In this document: piece by piece, positions 42,355-49,017 of the stretch
Layout of the letters: each line of letters opens with the position of its first letter
Position numbering within the stretch: the stretch's first letter is position 1
NCBI RefSeq assembly: GCF_029369745.1
Contig: NZ_CP120210.1
Coordinates: forward strand, 6,324,001-6,388,000
Source: Amycolatopsis sp. QT-25
Lineage (GTDB): Bacteria; Actinomycetota; Actinomycetes; Mycobacteriales; Pseudonocardiaceae
Direction of reading: 5' to 3'
DNA length: 64,000 bases
The notes under the pieces: model-generated
What the model saw: the letters and a program-made list of their open reading frames with translations, nothing else
What the model was told of the DNA's origin: nothing
The model's database searches: none
Translations under genes and position numbers: made by a program

Positions 42355-43314
42355 TCAGCCGACGATGTCGATCTCGAAATCCTTGTTCGAGCTGTACTCG
42401 AAGTCGGCCCACACCGCGCCCGGCAGGTGGTACCGCCGGTGCGAAACCGTCTTGGGGTTGAATCCCGGCTTCTGCAGGGGATTCCCGCCGACACCGGCCT
42501 TGTCGCTGCCCCAGGCGTAGATGTTGCCCTGCCATACGGGCGCTTCGGTGACGCCGTCCTTGCCGACACGCGGGCGGACGATGATCGCGGCCGTCTCGCT
42601 CCCGGAGAGCAGCAGCCGCACGGACGTGACGGACGGGCTGGCCGGAATGGTCTTGCGTTCCATGAGTTCTGTCGTCGCCTTCCGTTTCGGGGCGGCGCCG
42701 CCGCCGGTCAAGTGGGCGTTCGTGTAGGACTCGTTGAGGTCGACACTGCTCGCGCGGATGCCGGGGACCTGGCCGGCGTCCGAGTACTGGTGCACGTCGT
42801 AGCGGCCCGCGGCGGCATCGGGTTTGGCGCCGTAGCGCGCGATCCAGATGGCCAGGTCCGGCACGCCGAAGCGATCCGGGCGCAGCATCTTGGCGAGCGA
42901 GTTGTTCAGGTAGATGCCCGGCCGGAAGCCGTGTCCCGCCACGCGGCCGCAGAACCTGATCGAGAAGTCGCGCTTGTGCGCGTCGGGGATGTTCGGCGCC
43001 TCCGAACCCGGCGGATTGTCTTCCAGGTCGAGCATCGGGACGCATCCGGTCGCCCCGAGCCGCCGGACCTCCGCGACGAACACGTCGGCCTGCGCTTCCG
43101 GGGAGGGGCTCGCCTGGGCGAAGTGGTAGCCGCCCACCGGGATTCCCACGGACCTGGCCCCGGCCACCAAGGCGTCGCCGGTGTTGCGGCCGCCGTTCGG
43201 CAGTCCACCGCCGTCGGTGAGCTTGACGAAAACGAACGTGACGCCGTGATTCTTGACGGCCTGCCAATCGGTGACGGACTGAAAGCGACTGTAGACATCT
43301 ATTCCCAGCGCCAT
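42355..43314 (-). CDS. GH25 lysozyme-like protein without signal peptide
   Basis: 319 residues from ATG 43314. The GH25 (Chalaropsis-type muramidase) barrel has GIDVYSRFQ (Asp6), TFVFVKLTDG, GIPVGGYHFAQAS, catalytic LDLED with Asp96 and Glu98, and AIWIARYG. The core ends near 205. A C-terminal domain of about 110 residues (RLLLSGSETAAIIVRPR, APVWQGNIYAWGSDKAGVGG) is unknown. No signal peptide, membrane helix or wall-binding repeat is seen. It may be exported by a non-classical route, be phage-derived, or act after lysis. Confidence 0.82.
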   Translation of the reverse strand: MALGIDVYSRFQSVTDWQAVKNHGVTFVFVKLTDGGGLPNGGRNTGDALVAGARSVGIPVGGYHFAQASPSPEAQADVFVAEVRRLGATGCVPMLDLEDNPPGSEAPNIPDAHKRDFSIRFCGRVAGHGFRPGIYLNNSLAKMLRPDRFGVPDLAIWIARYGAKPDAAAGRYDVHQYSDAGQVPGIRASSVDLNESYTNAHLTGGGAAPKRKATTELMERKTIPASPSVTSVRLLLSGSETAAIIVRPRVGKDGVTEAPVWQGNIYAWGSDKAGVGGNPLQKPGFNPKTVSHRRYHLPGAVWADFEYSSNKDFEIDIVG

Positions 43315-43345
43315 CGTTACAGCCTGACGAGGGAAGCGGGTAGGA

Positions 43346-43394
43346 CAAAAGGGCCTAGTGGGCGACAACCGGGTACGTCCGATTCGCCCTTTTG
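43346..43394. repeat. 9-bp inverted repeat in divergent gap
   Basis: CAAAAGGGC (43346-43354) and GCCCTTTTG (43386-43394) flank 31 bases between the GH25 gene and the next small gene. Possible regulator site. Confidence 0.35.
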
Positions 43395-43445
43395 GGCAGC
43401 CCCTCCTTGTCCGGCACGGGTCACCCGTACCCGTACTGTGACGAC

Positions 43446-43628
43446 ATGGCGTCTCGAACCTCCTTTCGCTGGATGACCCGATGGGTGGACTGGTTCGAAG
43501 AGCGCGGCGTCTACGTCCCCGGCGAGGAGAGCCGAGCGGTCGATCCGATGCGCGACTTCGGCTGGTTGATCGTGGCCTGGGTGTTCGGTCTGGCGATCTT
43601 CATCCTGTTCTTCGCCTTCGCGGTCTGA
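43446..43628 (+). CDS. Small C-terminally anchored membrane protein
   Basis: 60 residues: RTSFRWMTRWVDWFEERGVY, VPGEESRAVDPMRDFGW and a single C-terminal helix LIVAWVFGLAIFILFFAFAV. The frame is open slightly upstream, but ATG 43446 is the natural start. No family is recognised; the tail-anchor topology puts the N-terminal 38 residues in the cytoplasm. Confidence 0.6.
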   Translation: MASRTSFRWMTRWVDWFEERGVYVPGEESRAVDPMRDFGWLIVAWVFGLAIFILFFAFAV

Positions 43629-43649
43629 TCGTCTCCGGTGTGCCATCGA

Positions 43650-43692
43650 GGTGACAACTGTCACCAGCCGTACCGTTCCGATCACGGATCGG
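43650..43692. promoter_or_regulatory. Two perfect palindromes upstream of the lipoprotein gene
   Basis: GGTGACA-AC-TGTCACC (43650-43665) and CCGATC-ACG-GATCGG (43678-43692) lie side by side, about 140-180 bases before the lipoprotein start and 20-60 bases after the preceding stop. The first is a strong dimeric-operator candidate; the second could also be a short terminator. Confidence 0.5.
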
Positions 43693-43827
43693 CCACGGCT
43701 GTACACCAGGTGCGCGTCAACCCGGCCGTATCGCTCCTCTCGGCTGCCGAAGACCGTCACTCTGGACTCTGCGGCACTAATACCTACCTCGAACGGCCCA
43801 CCGCACCGCCGACTGGAGTAATCGCAC

Positions 43828-44373
43828 ATGGCGCCCCCGCGCACCCCGAAGTTCTTGATCGCCGCCTGCTCCCTGATGCTGGTGGCCGCCTGCGGGGTTC
43901 CGGCACCGGAAAAGGGGGCCGCCGTGCTCGGCGCGGACGCCCCGGCGCAGGGCCTGGCCGCCACGCGCGCGGAAGGTGATCTCGCCTTCGGCGCCCCGCA
44001 CCGGTTCGCGACCGGGGTCACGATCTCCGTGTCCGCACCGAAGTCGTTCCGTCCCAGCGCGTCGGCGTACCCGCAGAGCCCGCGCGCGGTGGCCTTCGGT
44101 CTCGAGGTGACGAACGCGGGCGACGGCACGTACCGGCTCTCCGGCCTGTCCGTGGCCGGGGAAATCGACGGGGAGACCGCGGCGGTCAAACAGGTCGTCG
44201 ACCCGGTGCAGGGCTACAACGGTATCGCCGACGCCGGCAAGGACGTGGCGCCCGGCCGGTCCGTCCGGCTGGATCTGGCGTTCGCCGTTCCGGACAAGCC
44301 GGTGCGGTTGCGCCTCCAGGTGCGGCCGAGCCCTTCGGAGCCCGTCGCCGCGAAGTACTGCGGGAAGGTCTGA
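43828..44373 (+). CDS. Secreted lipoprotein with an immunoglobulin-like (DUF4352-type) domain
   Basis: 181 residues. The signal MAPPRTPKFLIAACSLMLVA is followed by a lipobox with Cys22 (VAACG). The mature part contains FATGVTISVSAPKSFRP, AVAFGLEVTNAGDGTYRLSG and RSVRLDLAFAVPDKPVRLRL. This is the beta-sandwich layout of DUF4352-like lipoproteins. It would be anchored on the outer face of the cytoplasmic membrane, and no ligand is known. It lies 27 bases upstream of bcp. Confidence 0.75.
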   Translation: MAPPRTPKFLIAACSLMLVAACGVPAPEKGAAVLGADAPAQGLAATRAEGDLAFGAPHRFATGVTISVSAPKSFRPSASAYPQSPRAVAFGLEVTNAGDGTYRLSGLSVAGEIDGETAAVKQVVDPVQGYNGIADAGKDVAPGRSVRLDLAFAVPDKPVRLRLQVRPSPSEPVAAKYCGKV

Positions 44374-44400
44374 CGCCGCCGATTCGCTACCGTGTGCGTC

Positions 44401-44874
44401 ATGACCGAGCAGCGACTCTCCCCCGGCGACAAAGCGCCCGACTTCACCCTCCCCGACAGCGAGGGCAACGACGTCAAGCTCAGCGACTTCCGCGGCGAAT
44501 CGGTCGTCGTGTACTTCTACCCGAGCGCCGGCACGCCGGGCTGCACGAAGCAGGCGTGCGACTTCCGGGACAGCCTCTCGCAGCTCGACGACGCCGGTTA
44601 CCGGGTGCTCGGCATCTCCCCGGACAAGCCCGCGAAGCTCGCGAAGTTCGTCGAAGCGGAAGGGCTGACCTTCCCGCTGCTCTCCGACACGGAGAAGACC
44701 GTCCTGAAGGCCTACAGCGCCTTCGGCGAGAAAAAGAACTACGGCAAGGTCTACGAAGGCGTGATCCGCTCGACGTTCGTCGTCGACCCCGAGGGCAAGA
44801 TCGCCGTGGCGCAGTACAACGTGCGCGCCACCGGCCACGTCGCGAAGCTCCTCCGGGACCTCGCCGTGTCTTAG
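44401..44874 (+). CDS. bcp: Thioredoxin-dependent peroxiredoxin (Bcp type)
   Basis: 157 residues. PGDKAPDFTLPDSEGN, VVVYFYPSAGTPGCTKQACD with peroxidatic Cys48 and resolving Cys53, GISPDKPAKLAKFVE and IRSTFVVDPEGKI are all as in the BCP/PrxQ family. It reduces hydrogen and organic peroxides using thioredoxin. The last copy of ordinary core sequence before the accessory island; a dispersed 3' motif follows 26 bases after its stop. Confidence 0.95.
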   Translation: MTEQRLSPGDKAPDFTLPDSEGNDVKLSDFRGESVVVYFYPSAGTPGCTKQACDFRDSLSQLDDAGYRVLGISPDKPAKLAKFVEAEGLTFPLLSDTEKTVLKAYSAFGEKKNYGKVYEGVIRSTFVVDPEGKIAVAQYNVRATGHVAKLLRDLAVS

Positions 44875-45275
44875 GTACCTACCGCCGGCTCGGTACAGGT
44901 GGTCGTGAGTGGCGTTTCGGGTCAGAGCTGACCCTATTTAAGTTACCTACTCGTGACCAGCGGTTTCACTGTACGACTGGGTCTGCTCCATGGTTGTCGC
45001 AGGCATCGGGGCGGGTTGTTGTGGTCAGGACCATACGCCCCCGGGCCTCCGCCGCGCACGTGCCCGGACGCGACAGGGTCTCATGAGGGCCAGACTCGCG
45101 TCACTTGCCCCTACGCGTCGCAGGAGACGGGCGCCGTCGCTTTGCGTGGTTCCGGTACCGACAGCAGCGGCGGAACCCACACGCACTGACAACCGCCGGA
45201 ACAGTGATCAGTTCCCGAAGTATCCCTCTTGATTGACCGATACATAGAGGCGACAGGCAAAGAAAGGTACGCACT
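44875..45275. other. Left edge of the accessory island
   Basis: 401 bases without a supportable gene. It contains the dispersed motif (44901-44925), a perfect GGGTCAG-AG-CTGACCC palindrome (44919-44934) that overlaps it, and sequence whose GC falls toward the right. A cysteine-containing open frame around 44953-45189 has no coding bias. Confidence 0.45.
44901..44925 (+). repeat. Dispersed 3'-end motif, copy 4 (left island boundary)
   Basis: GGTCGTGAGTGGCGTTTCGG followed by GTCAG, 27 bases after the bcp stop and in the same direction. It faces the inverted copy at 47592. Confidence 0.6.
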
Positions 45276-45800
45276 ATGAATCAGTGCAGTAGTACTGTGC
45301 CGACGCTCGAAGGGTTCGTCCATTGCCTAAAAAATCACTCAAGAATTCGGCCACGCACATTAGGCGACTTGCGCGAACAACTACTTAGCGTGCATGAGAC
45401 GGCCTATCGCGACCTCTTGGACGACGTCTTCCATAAGCAGGGTCGTTTCTGGGAACGAATTGAAGGATACGCGAAATGGCCAGGGTTTTCTTTAATCACT
45501 GGCAGCATCAATTCAGAACTTGTCGGCTACGCGCCGGGATGCACGCTGCCCAAAGGAAGGCAGTAAGCGAACTTTTGCCCTTACGCAAATTATGGTAACG
45601 CCTGCTCGGCAAAGAAATGGTTAAGTTTTACCTGATGAACTGCCGAAGAATCGCAAGGAGGAACGCGCAACACTTTTAGTCAAGGGCGACAACGCGGCTG
45701 CAATTTCGGCATACGAAAGCTGGGGCCGGGAAAAGATTGGCACCGTAAAGCCCTTCCCGGACTCTCCCGTCCATCTCTCATATGTCCATCCGCTCAACAA
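45276..45800 (+). pseudogene. GNAT N-acetyltransferase, frameshifted and partly deleted
   Basis: The first frame reads RTLGDLREQLLSVHETAYRD, FWERIEGYAKWPGFSLITGS and ELVGYAPGCTLPKGRQ, then stops at 45566. The family sequence resumes in the +1 frame at 45568 with RTFALTQIMVTPARQRNG, hits a TAA, and continues as ELPKNRKEERATLLVKGDNA and AAISAYESWGREKIGTVKPF. About 17-20 residues are missing at the join. A GNAT domain is certain; function is lost. The end is taken where similarity fades, just before the convergent immunity gene. Confidence 0.8.
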
Positions 45801-45823
45801 CGAGCGCCACTCTTCGGGTCGAG

Positions 45824-46231
45824 TCAGACCAGTTCTTCCGGCAAGTTTCCGCCAAGCAGGTACTTTCGCGCCAGTGGCCGCAACTTCTCCATTGGAATTT
45901 CGCAGCTGGCCGGGATTTCGCGTACGTGCCCCATGTAGTCGTAGACAACGTATTCGTCGACTGGGCCATCGCCTTGTGTTTGTGCGGCACGCGGAGTCAT
46001 GAACATGAGGAATCCCTTTTCTTGCCCGATTCCCATGTCAAAGACGCCTTGTTTAGGGTCGCCTGCTATTGCGCAATTGATCATCGAAGGAACGAGGAGT
46101 CCTTTGGTGTCGCTCTGGACTTGGGTAATGAGTGCGTCGAGTTCTTCGGGCGTGTTGATGATGATGGCGGGGTCGCCTTCGGCGTAGTCGTTGTCTGGTT
46201 CTTGGTTGTACCAGACTTCTAGCGTGACCAC
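45824..46231 (-). CDS. Imm1-family immunity protein
   Basis: 135 residues from GTG 46231: LEVWYNQEPDNDYAEGDPAI, INTPEELDALITQV, DMGIGQEKGFLMFMTPRA, DEYVVYDYMGHVREIPASCE and IPMEKLRPLARKYLLGGNLP. This pattern is characteristic of Imm1 proteins, which neutralise polymorphic toxins of the deaminase class in actinomycetes. The gene overlaps the toxin gene by 13 bases, so toxin and antidote are translated together. The usual C-terminal EWQ-type ending is replaced by ELV and a TGA, a possible small truncation. Confidence 0.8.
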   Translation of the reverse strand: MVTLEVWYNQEPDNDYAEGDPAIIINTPEELDALITQVQSDTKGLLVPSMINCAIAGDPKQGVFDMGIGQEKGFLMFMTPRAAQTQGDGPVDEYVVYDYMGHVREIPASCEIPMEKLRPLARKYLLGGNLPEELV

Positions 46232-46983
46232 GGTGTTGCTCCTCCGGTGAATGTTTTGCGGTATTTCGGTGCGTGGACGGTCATTGTGTAGCCTTCGGGC
46301 AGGATAATGGGCACGAGGGTGTCGCAGCCATAGGGGCCTTTGCAGGGGCGATTGTTCAGTGTCACGTCCAGGTGTTTGCGTCCTTCGCTGACCATGCGGG
46401 CGGCTAGTTTCTGCTCTATGTCGGCGGTGGTGGCGAGTTCGCCCCGGCCGTCTGGGGGGATGCCGTGGTCGCGGAGCAGGCGGGCGGCGGTGTCGGCGTC
46501 AGCGTCGCGCCCGCTGATGATGGGGTGTGCTATGCCGTGTTCGTCGATCCATCGGCCGTGTGTCTTGGTGCCTGTGTTGCTGACGACCGGCGGGGGCATC
46601 TCGGCTTGGAGCGCTTCGGCCTGCTCACGCGTGAGGCGCTGCCCGTCCGGGGTGGACGGTACGGGGGTGGGTGTCGGCGGGTTGGCCGTTGCGCCGCCGG
46701 CGGCCGTCCGGGGGCCTGCTGCGGGCGTGTACGGGACGCCTAGCGTGGACAGGTAGCCGCCGAGCAGGCCGCCTGCCCGTTCGATTATGGCCCGGACCGC
46801 GCCGATGCTCTCGGATACTTGTCCGTAGATGCTGGCGGCCTGCTGGATCTCGGGCTGCCTGGAACCGGTGCTGACCAGGGCTTGCCGGGCTTCGTCGGCC
46901 AGGCTGGCGGCATCGGTCAGGTGCCCATCCGGAAGTTTCGCCAGCGCGGCGTGCACGTTGGCGGCTAGTTCGTCGGTGCCCAC
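46219..46983 (-). CDS. DddA-like (SCP1.201-type) DNA cytosine deaminase toxin with altered zinc ligand
   Basis: 254 residues from GTG 46983. An N-terminal helical segment (1-85; AANVHAALAKLPDGHLTDAA) is common to actinobacterial members. A proline-rich linker (about 88-115) precedes the deaminase domain (about 138-254), with HGRWIDEHGIAHPIISGRDA, DIEQKLAARMVSEGRKHLDV, NNRPCKGPYGCDTLVPIILP and TMTVHAP. Cys214 and Cys220 and the catalytic Glu190 are present. The histidine expected two before the Glu (HxE) is Asp188. The family deaminates cytosine in double-stranded DNA. The overlapping Imm1 gene supports a toxin role, but activity may be reduced or lost. Confidence 0.82.
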   Translation of the reverse strand: MGTDELAANVHAALAKLPDGHLTDAASLADEARQALVSTGSRQPEIQQAASIYGQVSESIGAVRAIIERAGGLLGGYLSTLGVPYTPAAGPRTAAGGATANPPTPTPVPSTPDGQRLTREQAEALQAEMPPPVVSNTGTKTHGRWIDEHGIAHPIISGRDADADTAARLLRDHGIPPDGRGELATTADIEQKLAARMVSEGRKHLDVTLNNRPCKGPYGCDTLVPIILPEGYTMTVHAPKYRKTFTGGATPWSR

Positions 46984-47293
46984 CCATACCCTCTTCGTCC
47001 ACCGCTTGCGGTCTTGACAGTTCGATCACCCGATGGGAAAAAGCCCTCGCTTTCCCGGAGTCGGGGAGTGTCGGCAGATGCCCACCAAGGCGCCCCACCC
47101 GTCGAAGACGGACTACGGCACCGCGCCTGCGGGATCGATCATCGCCCACGCGAGGACGTGCGCACCCGTGCTGGGCACTGGTGCTTTCGGGTGGCCTTAT
47201 CGTGTTCAGTGTCCAAAAACGCTGTCAGAAAAGGCTTTTTGACGAGAAAGGGAGTGACAGGGCATCCACACCGCCGGAACGTGAAGGAGTTTT
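46984..47293. other. Non-coding stretch inside the island
   Basis: 310 bases between the toxin start and the recombinase stump. GTCAGAAA/TTTTTGAC pairing at 47224-47243 forms a short A/T-rich stem with a T-run that could end the minus-strand recombinase transcript. The toxin promoter should lie near 46990-47030 but is not obvious. Confidence 0.4.
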
Positions 47294-47581
47294 TCAGGAG
47301 GCCCGCGCCGCGACCTGTTTCATGATCCGTTCCCAGCCCGGACGGTGCACCTTCGGATTCCACGCGGACAGCTTCGGGTCCGAGATCTCCTTACCCAGCA
47401 CACCGCTCAACCGGTCGATCACATCCCGGTTGCCGGCGTGCTGGGTCTCGCGCTTCTCCGGCTTCCCCGCCTGATTCCGCGACAGTCGCGCATACGAGTC
47501 CAACACCGGCTGACGCCCACCCTGACCTGCACCAACCTGATGACTGAATCCCATGTGATCCACAGTAGGTACATAAGACAC
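47294..47581 (-). pseudogene. N-terminal stump of a serine recombinase
   Basis: The 95-codon frame contains VLDSYARLSRNQAGKPEKRE, with the nucleophilic serine in YARLS. It continues with TQHAGNRDVIDRLSGVLGKE and LSAWNPKVHRPGWERIMKQV. These match the start of large serine integrases/recombinases (normally 450-600 residues). The frame ends within the catalytic domain, and the DNA-binding and zinc-ribbon parts are absent. It is presumably what remains of the enzyme that inserted the island. Confidence 0.75.
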
Positions 47582-47591
47582 GTTCAGCTAA

Positions 47592-47614
47592 AACCCGAAA
47601 CGCCGTTCACGACA
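47592..47614 (-). repeat. Dispersed 3'-end motif, copy 5 (right island boundary)
   Basis: On the minus strand GTGTCGTGAACGGCGTTTCG followed by GGTT, starting one base after the rdgB stop. Inverted relative to copy 4, with two changes in the middle. Confidence 0.55.
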
Positions 47615-47615
47615 C

Positions 47616-48221
47616 TCAACCAGCCAGCTTCCGCAGCTCTCCCACCAACGCCCGCAGCGCCTTCCCCCGGTGCGAGGCTTCATCCTTTTCGGACGGTTCC
47701 AGCTCCGCCGAAGTCCGCGTCCCACCTTCCGGCACGAAGATCGGGTCGTAGCCGAATCCGTTGGCGCCACGGCGTTCCCTGATCAGCGAGCCGCGCCATT
47801 CCCCGCGCACCACGGTCTCGTCACCACCGGGGACGACCAGCGCGGCCGCGCAGACGAAGGCGGCGCCCATCCGCTCGTCGGGCATGTCGGACAACTGCGC
47901 CAGCACGAGGTCCAGGTTCGCCTCGTCGTCGCCGTGCTTGCCCGACCAGCGGGCCGAAAGCACACCCGGCATGCCGTTGAGCGCGTCGACGGAGATGCCG
48001 GAGTCGTCGGCGATGGCCGGGAGACCGGTCGCCGCGACCGCGTCCTTGGCCTTCGCGAGCGCGTTGCCTTCGAAGTCCGGAGCGGTTTCGGGCGCTTCGG
48101 GGAACTCGGGGACGTCGGCGAGCCCGATGACCTCGATGCCCTCGATCCCCTCCGCCACCAGGATGCGCCGAAGTTCGCCGAGCTTCTTCGCGTTGCGGGT
48201 GGCCAGCAGCAGCTTGGTCAC
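47616..48221 (-). CDS. rdgB: RdgB/HAM1 non-canonical purine NTP pyrophosphatase
   Basis: 201 residues from GTG 48221. LLLATRNAKKLGELRRIL, FEGNALAKAKDAVAATGLPA, ADDSGISVDALNGMPGVLSA and GANGFGYDPIFVPEGG are the family landmarks. It removes dITP, XTP and related nucleotides to prevent their incorporation in DNA. Its start overlaps the rph stop (GTGA), the usual rph-rdgB coupling of actinobacteria. Confidence 0.96.
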   Translation of the reverse strand: MTKLLLATRNAKKLGELRRILVAEGIEGIEVIGLADVPEFPEAPETAPDFEGNALAKAKDAVAATGLPAIADDSGISVDALNGMPGVLSARWSGKHGDDEANLDLVLAQLSDMPDERMGAAFVCAAALVVPGGDETVVRGEWRGSLIRERRGANGFGYDPIFVPEGGTRTSAELEPSEKDEASHRGKALRALVGELRKLAG

Positions 48222-49003
48222 TTCGCGCCCTTCTTCTTGTCCGGGCGCGGCTCGGGAAGCTCGCCGGGATACGGCAACGCGAGGGCTTCGGTCTGGAGGC
48301 GGGTCAGTTCCTCGCAGCCCGCGAGCGCCATGTCCAGCATCCTGTCCAAAGTGGATCGCGCGAAGGTGGCGCCCTCACCGGTGCCCTGCACCTCGATCAT
48401 GGTGCCCGCGTCGGTGGCGACCACGTTCATGTCGACCTCCGCGCGCGAGTCCTCTTCGTACGGCAGGTCGAGGCGCACACGGCCGTCGACCACGCCCACG
48501 CTCACCGCCGCGACCGAAGCCGAAAGGGGCTGCGGGTCGGCGAGGCGGCCCGCGGCGGCGAGCCAGGTGACGGCGTCGGCGAGCGCGACGTAGCCACCGG
48601 TCACCGCGGCCGTGCGGGTGCCGCCGTCGGCCTGGATGACGTCACAGTCGATGACGATCGTGTTCTCCCCCAGCGCCGCCAGGTCGATGCAGGCCCGCAG
48701 GGACCGGCCGATCAGCCGGGAGATCTCGTGCGTGCGGCCGCCGACGCGGCCCTTGATGGATTCCCGATCACTGCGGGTGTTGGTCGCCGACGGCAGCATC
48801 GCGTACTCGGCGGTGACCCAGCCGAGGCCGGAGCCTGCCCGCCAGCGGGGGACGCCTTCGGTGACACTCGCCGCGCACAGCACCCGGGTGTCGCCGAACT
48901 CGATCATCACCGAGCCCGCGGGCCACCGCTGGAAGCCGCGGGTGATCTTGATGTCGCGAAGCTGGTCGTCGTTCCTGCCGTCTTTTCTCGCCACGGCCGC
49001 CAC
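48218..49003 (-). CDS. rph: Ribonuclease PH
   Basis: About 261 residues from GTG 49003 (GTG 48994, three codons later, is equally plausible). LRDIKITRGFQRWPAGSVMI, VTAEYAMLPSATNTRSDRES, GRTHEISRLIGRSLRACIDL and DVIQADGGTRTAAVTGGYVA are diagnostic. It trims tRNA 3' ends phosphorolytically. Fourth gene of the rhomboid-murI-MBL-rph-rdgB unit, separated from the MBL gene by about 14 bases. Confidence 0.95.
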   Translation of the reverse strand: MAAVARKDGRNDDQLRDIKITRGFQRWPAGSVMIEFGDTRVLCAASVTEGVPRWRAGSGLGWVTAEYAMLPSATNTRSDRESIKGRVGGRTHEISRLIGRSLRACIDLAALGENTIVIDCDVIQADGGTRTAAVTGGYVALADAVTWLAAAGRLADPQPLSASVAAVSVGVVDGRVRLDLPYEEDSRAEVDMNVVATDAGTMIEVQGTGEGATFARSTLDRMLDMALAGCEELTRLQTEALALPYPGELPEPRPDKKKGAK

Positions 49004-49017
49004 TCTAGAACCCCGGG

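Larger units (their letters stand above)
44901..47614. mobile_element. Accessory (toxin-immunity) island, remnant of a mobile segment
   Basis: Bounded by inverted copies of the dispersed motif. It contains a broken acetyltransferase, an Imm1 immunity gene, a DddA-like deaminase toxin gene and a serine-recombinase stump. GC and codon choice (ata, cta, tta, ttt codons) differ clearly from the flanking bcp and rdgB genes. No transposase or intact integrase is present; I infer an old insertion that has lost mobility. Boundaries are approximate. Confidence 0.5.

Noticed and set aside
44953..45232. Cysteine-containing small open frames at the left island edge
   Set aside because: No ribosome site, no coding bias, and two overlapping frames look equally likely; no family resemblance.
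45782..46222. Plus-strand frame opposite the Imm1 gene
   Set aside because: Part of it is the tail of the broken acetyltransferase frame and the rest mirrors Imm1; no independent gene features.
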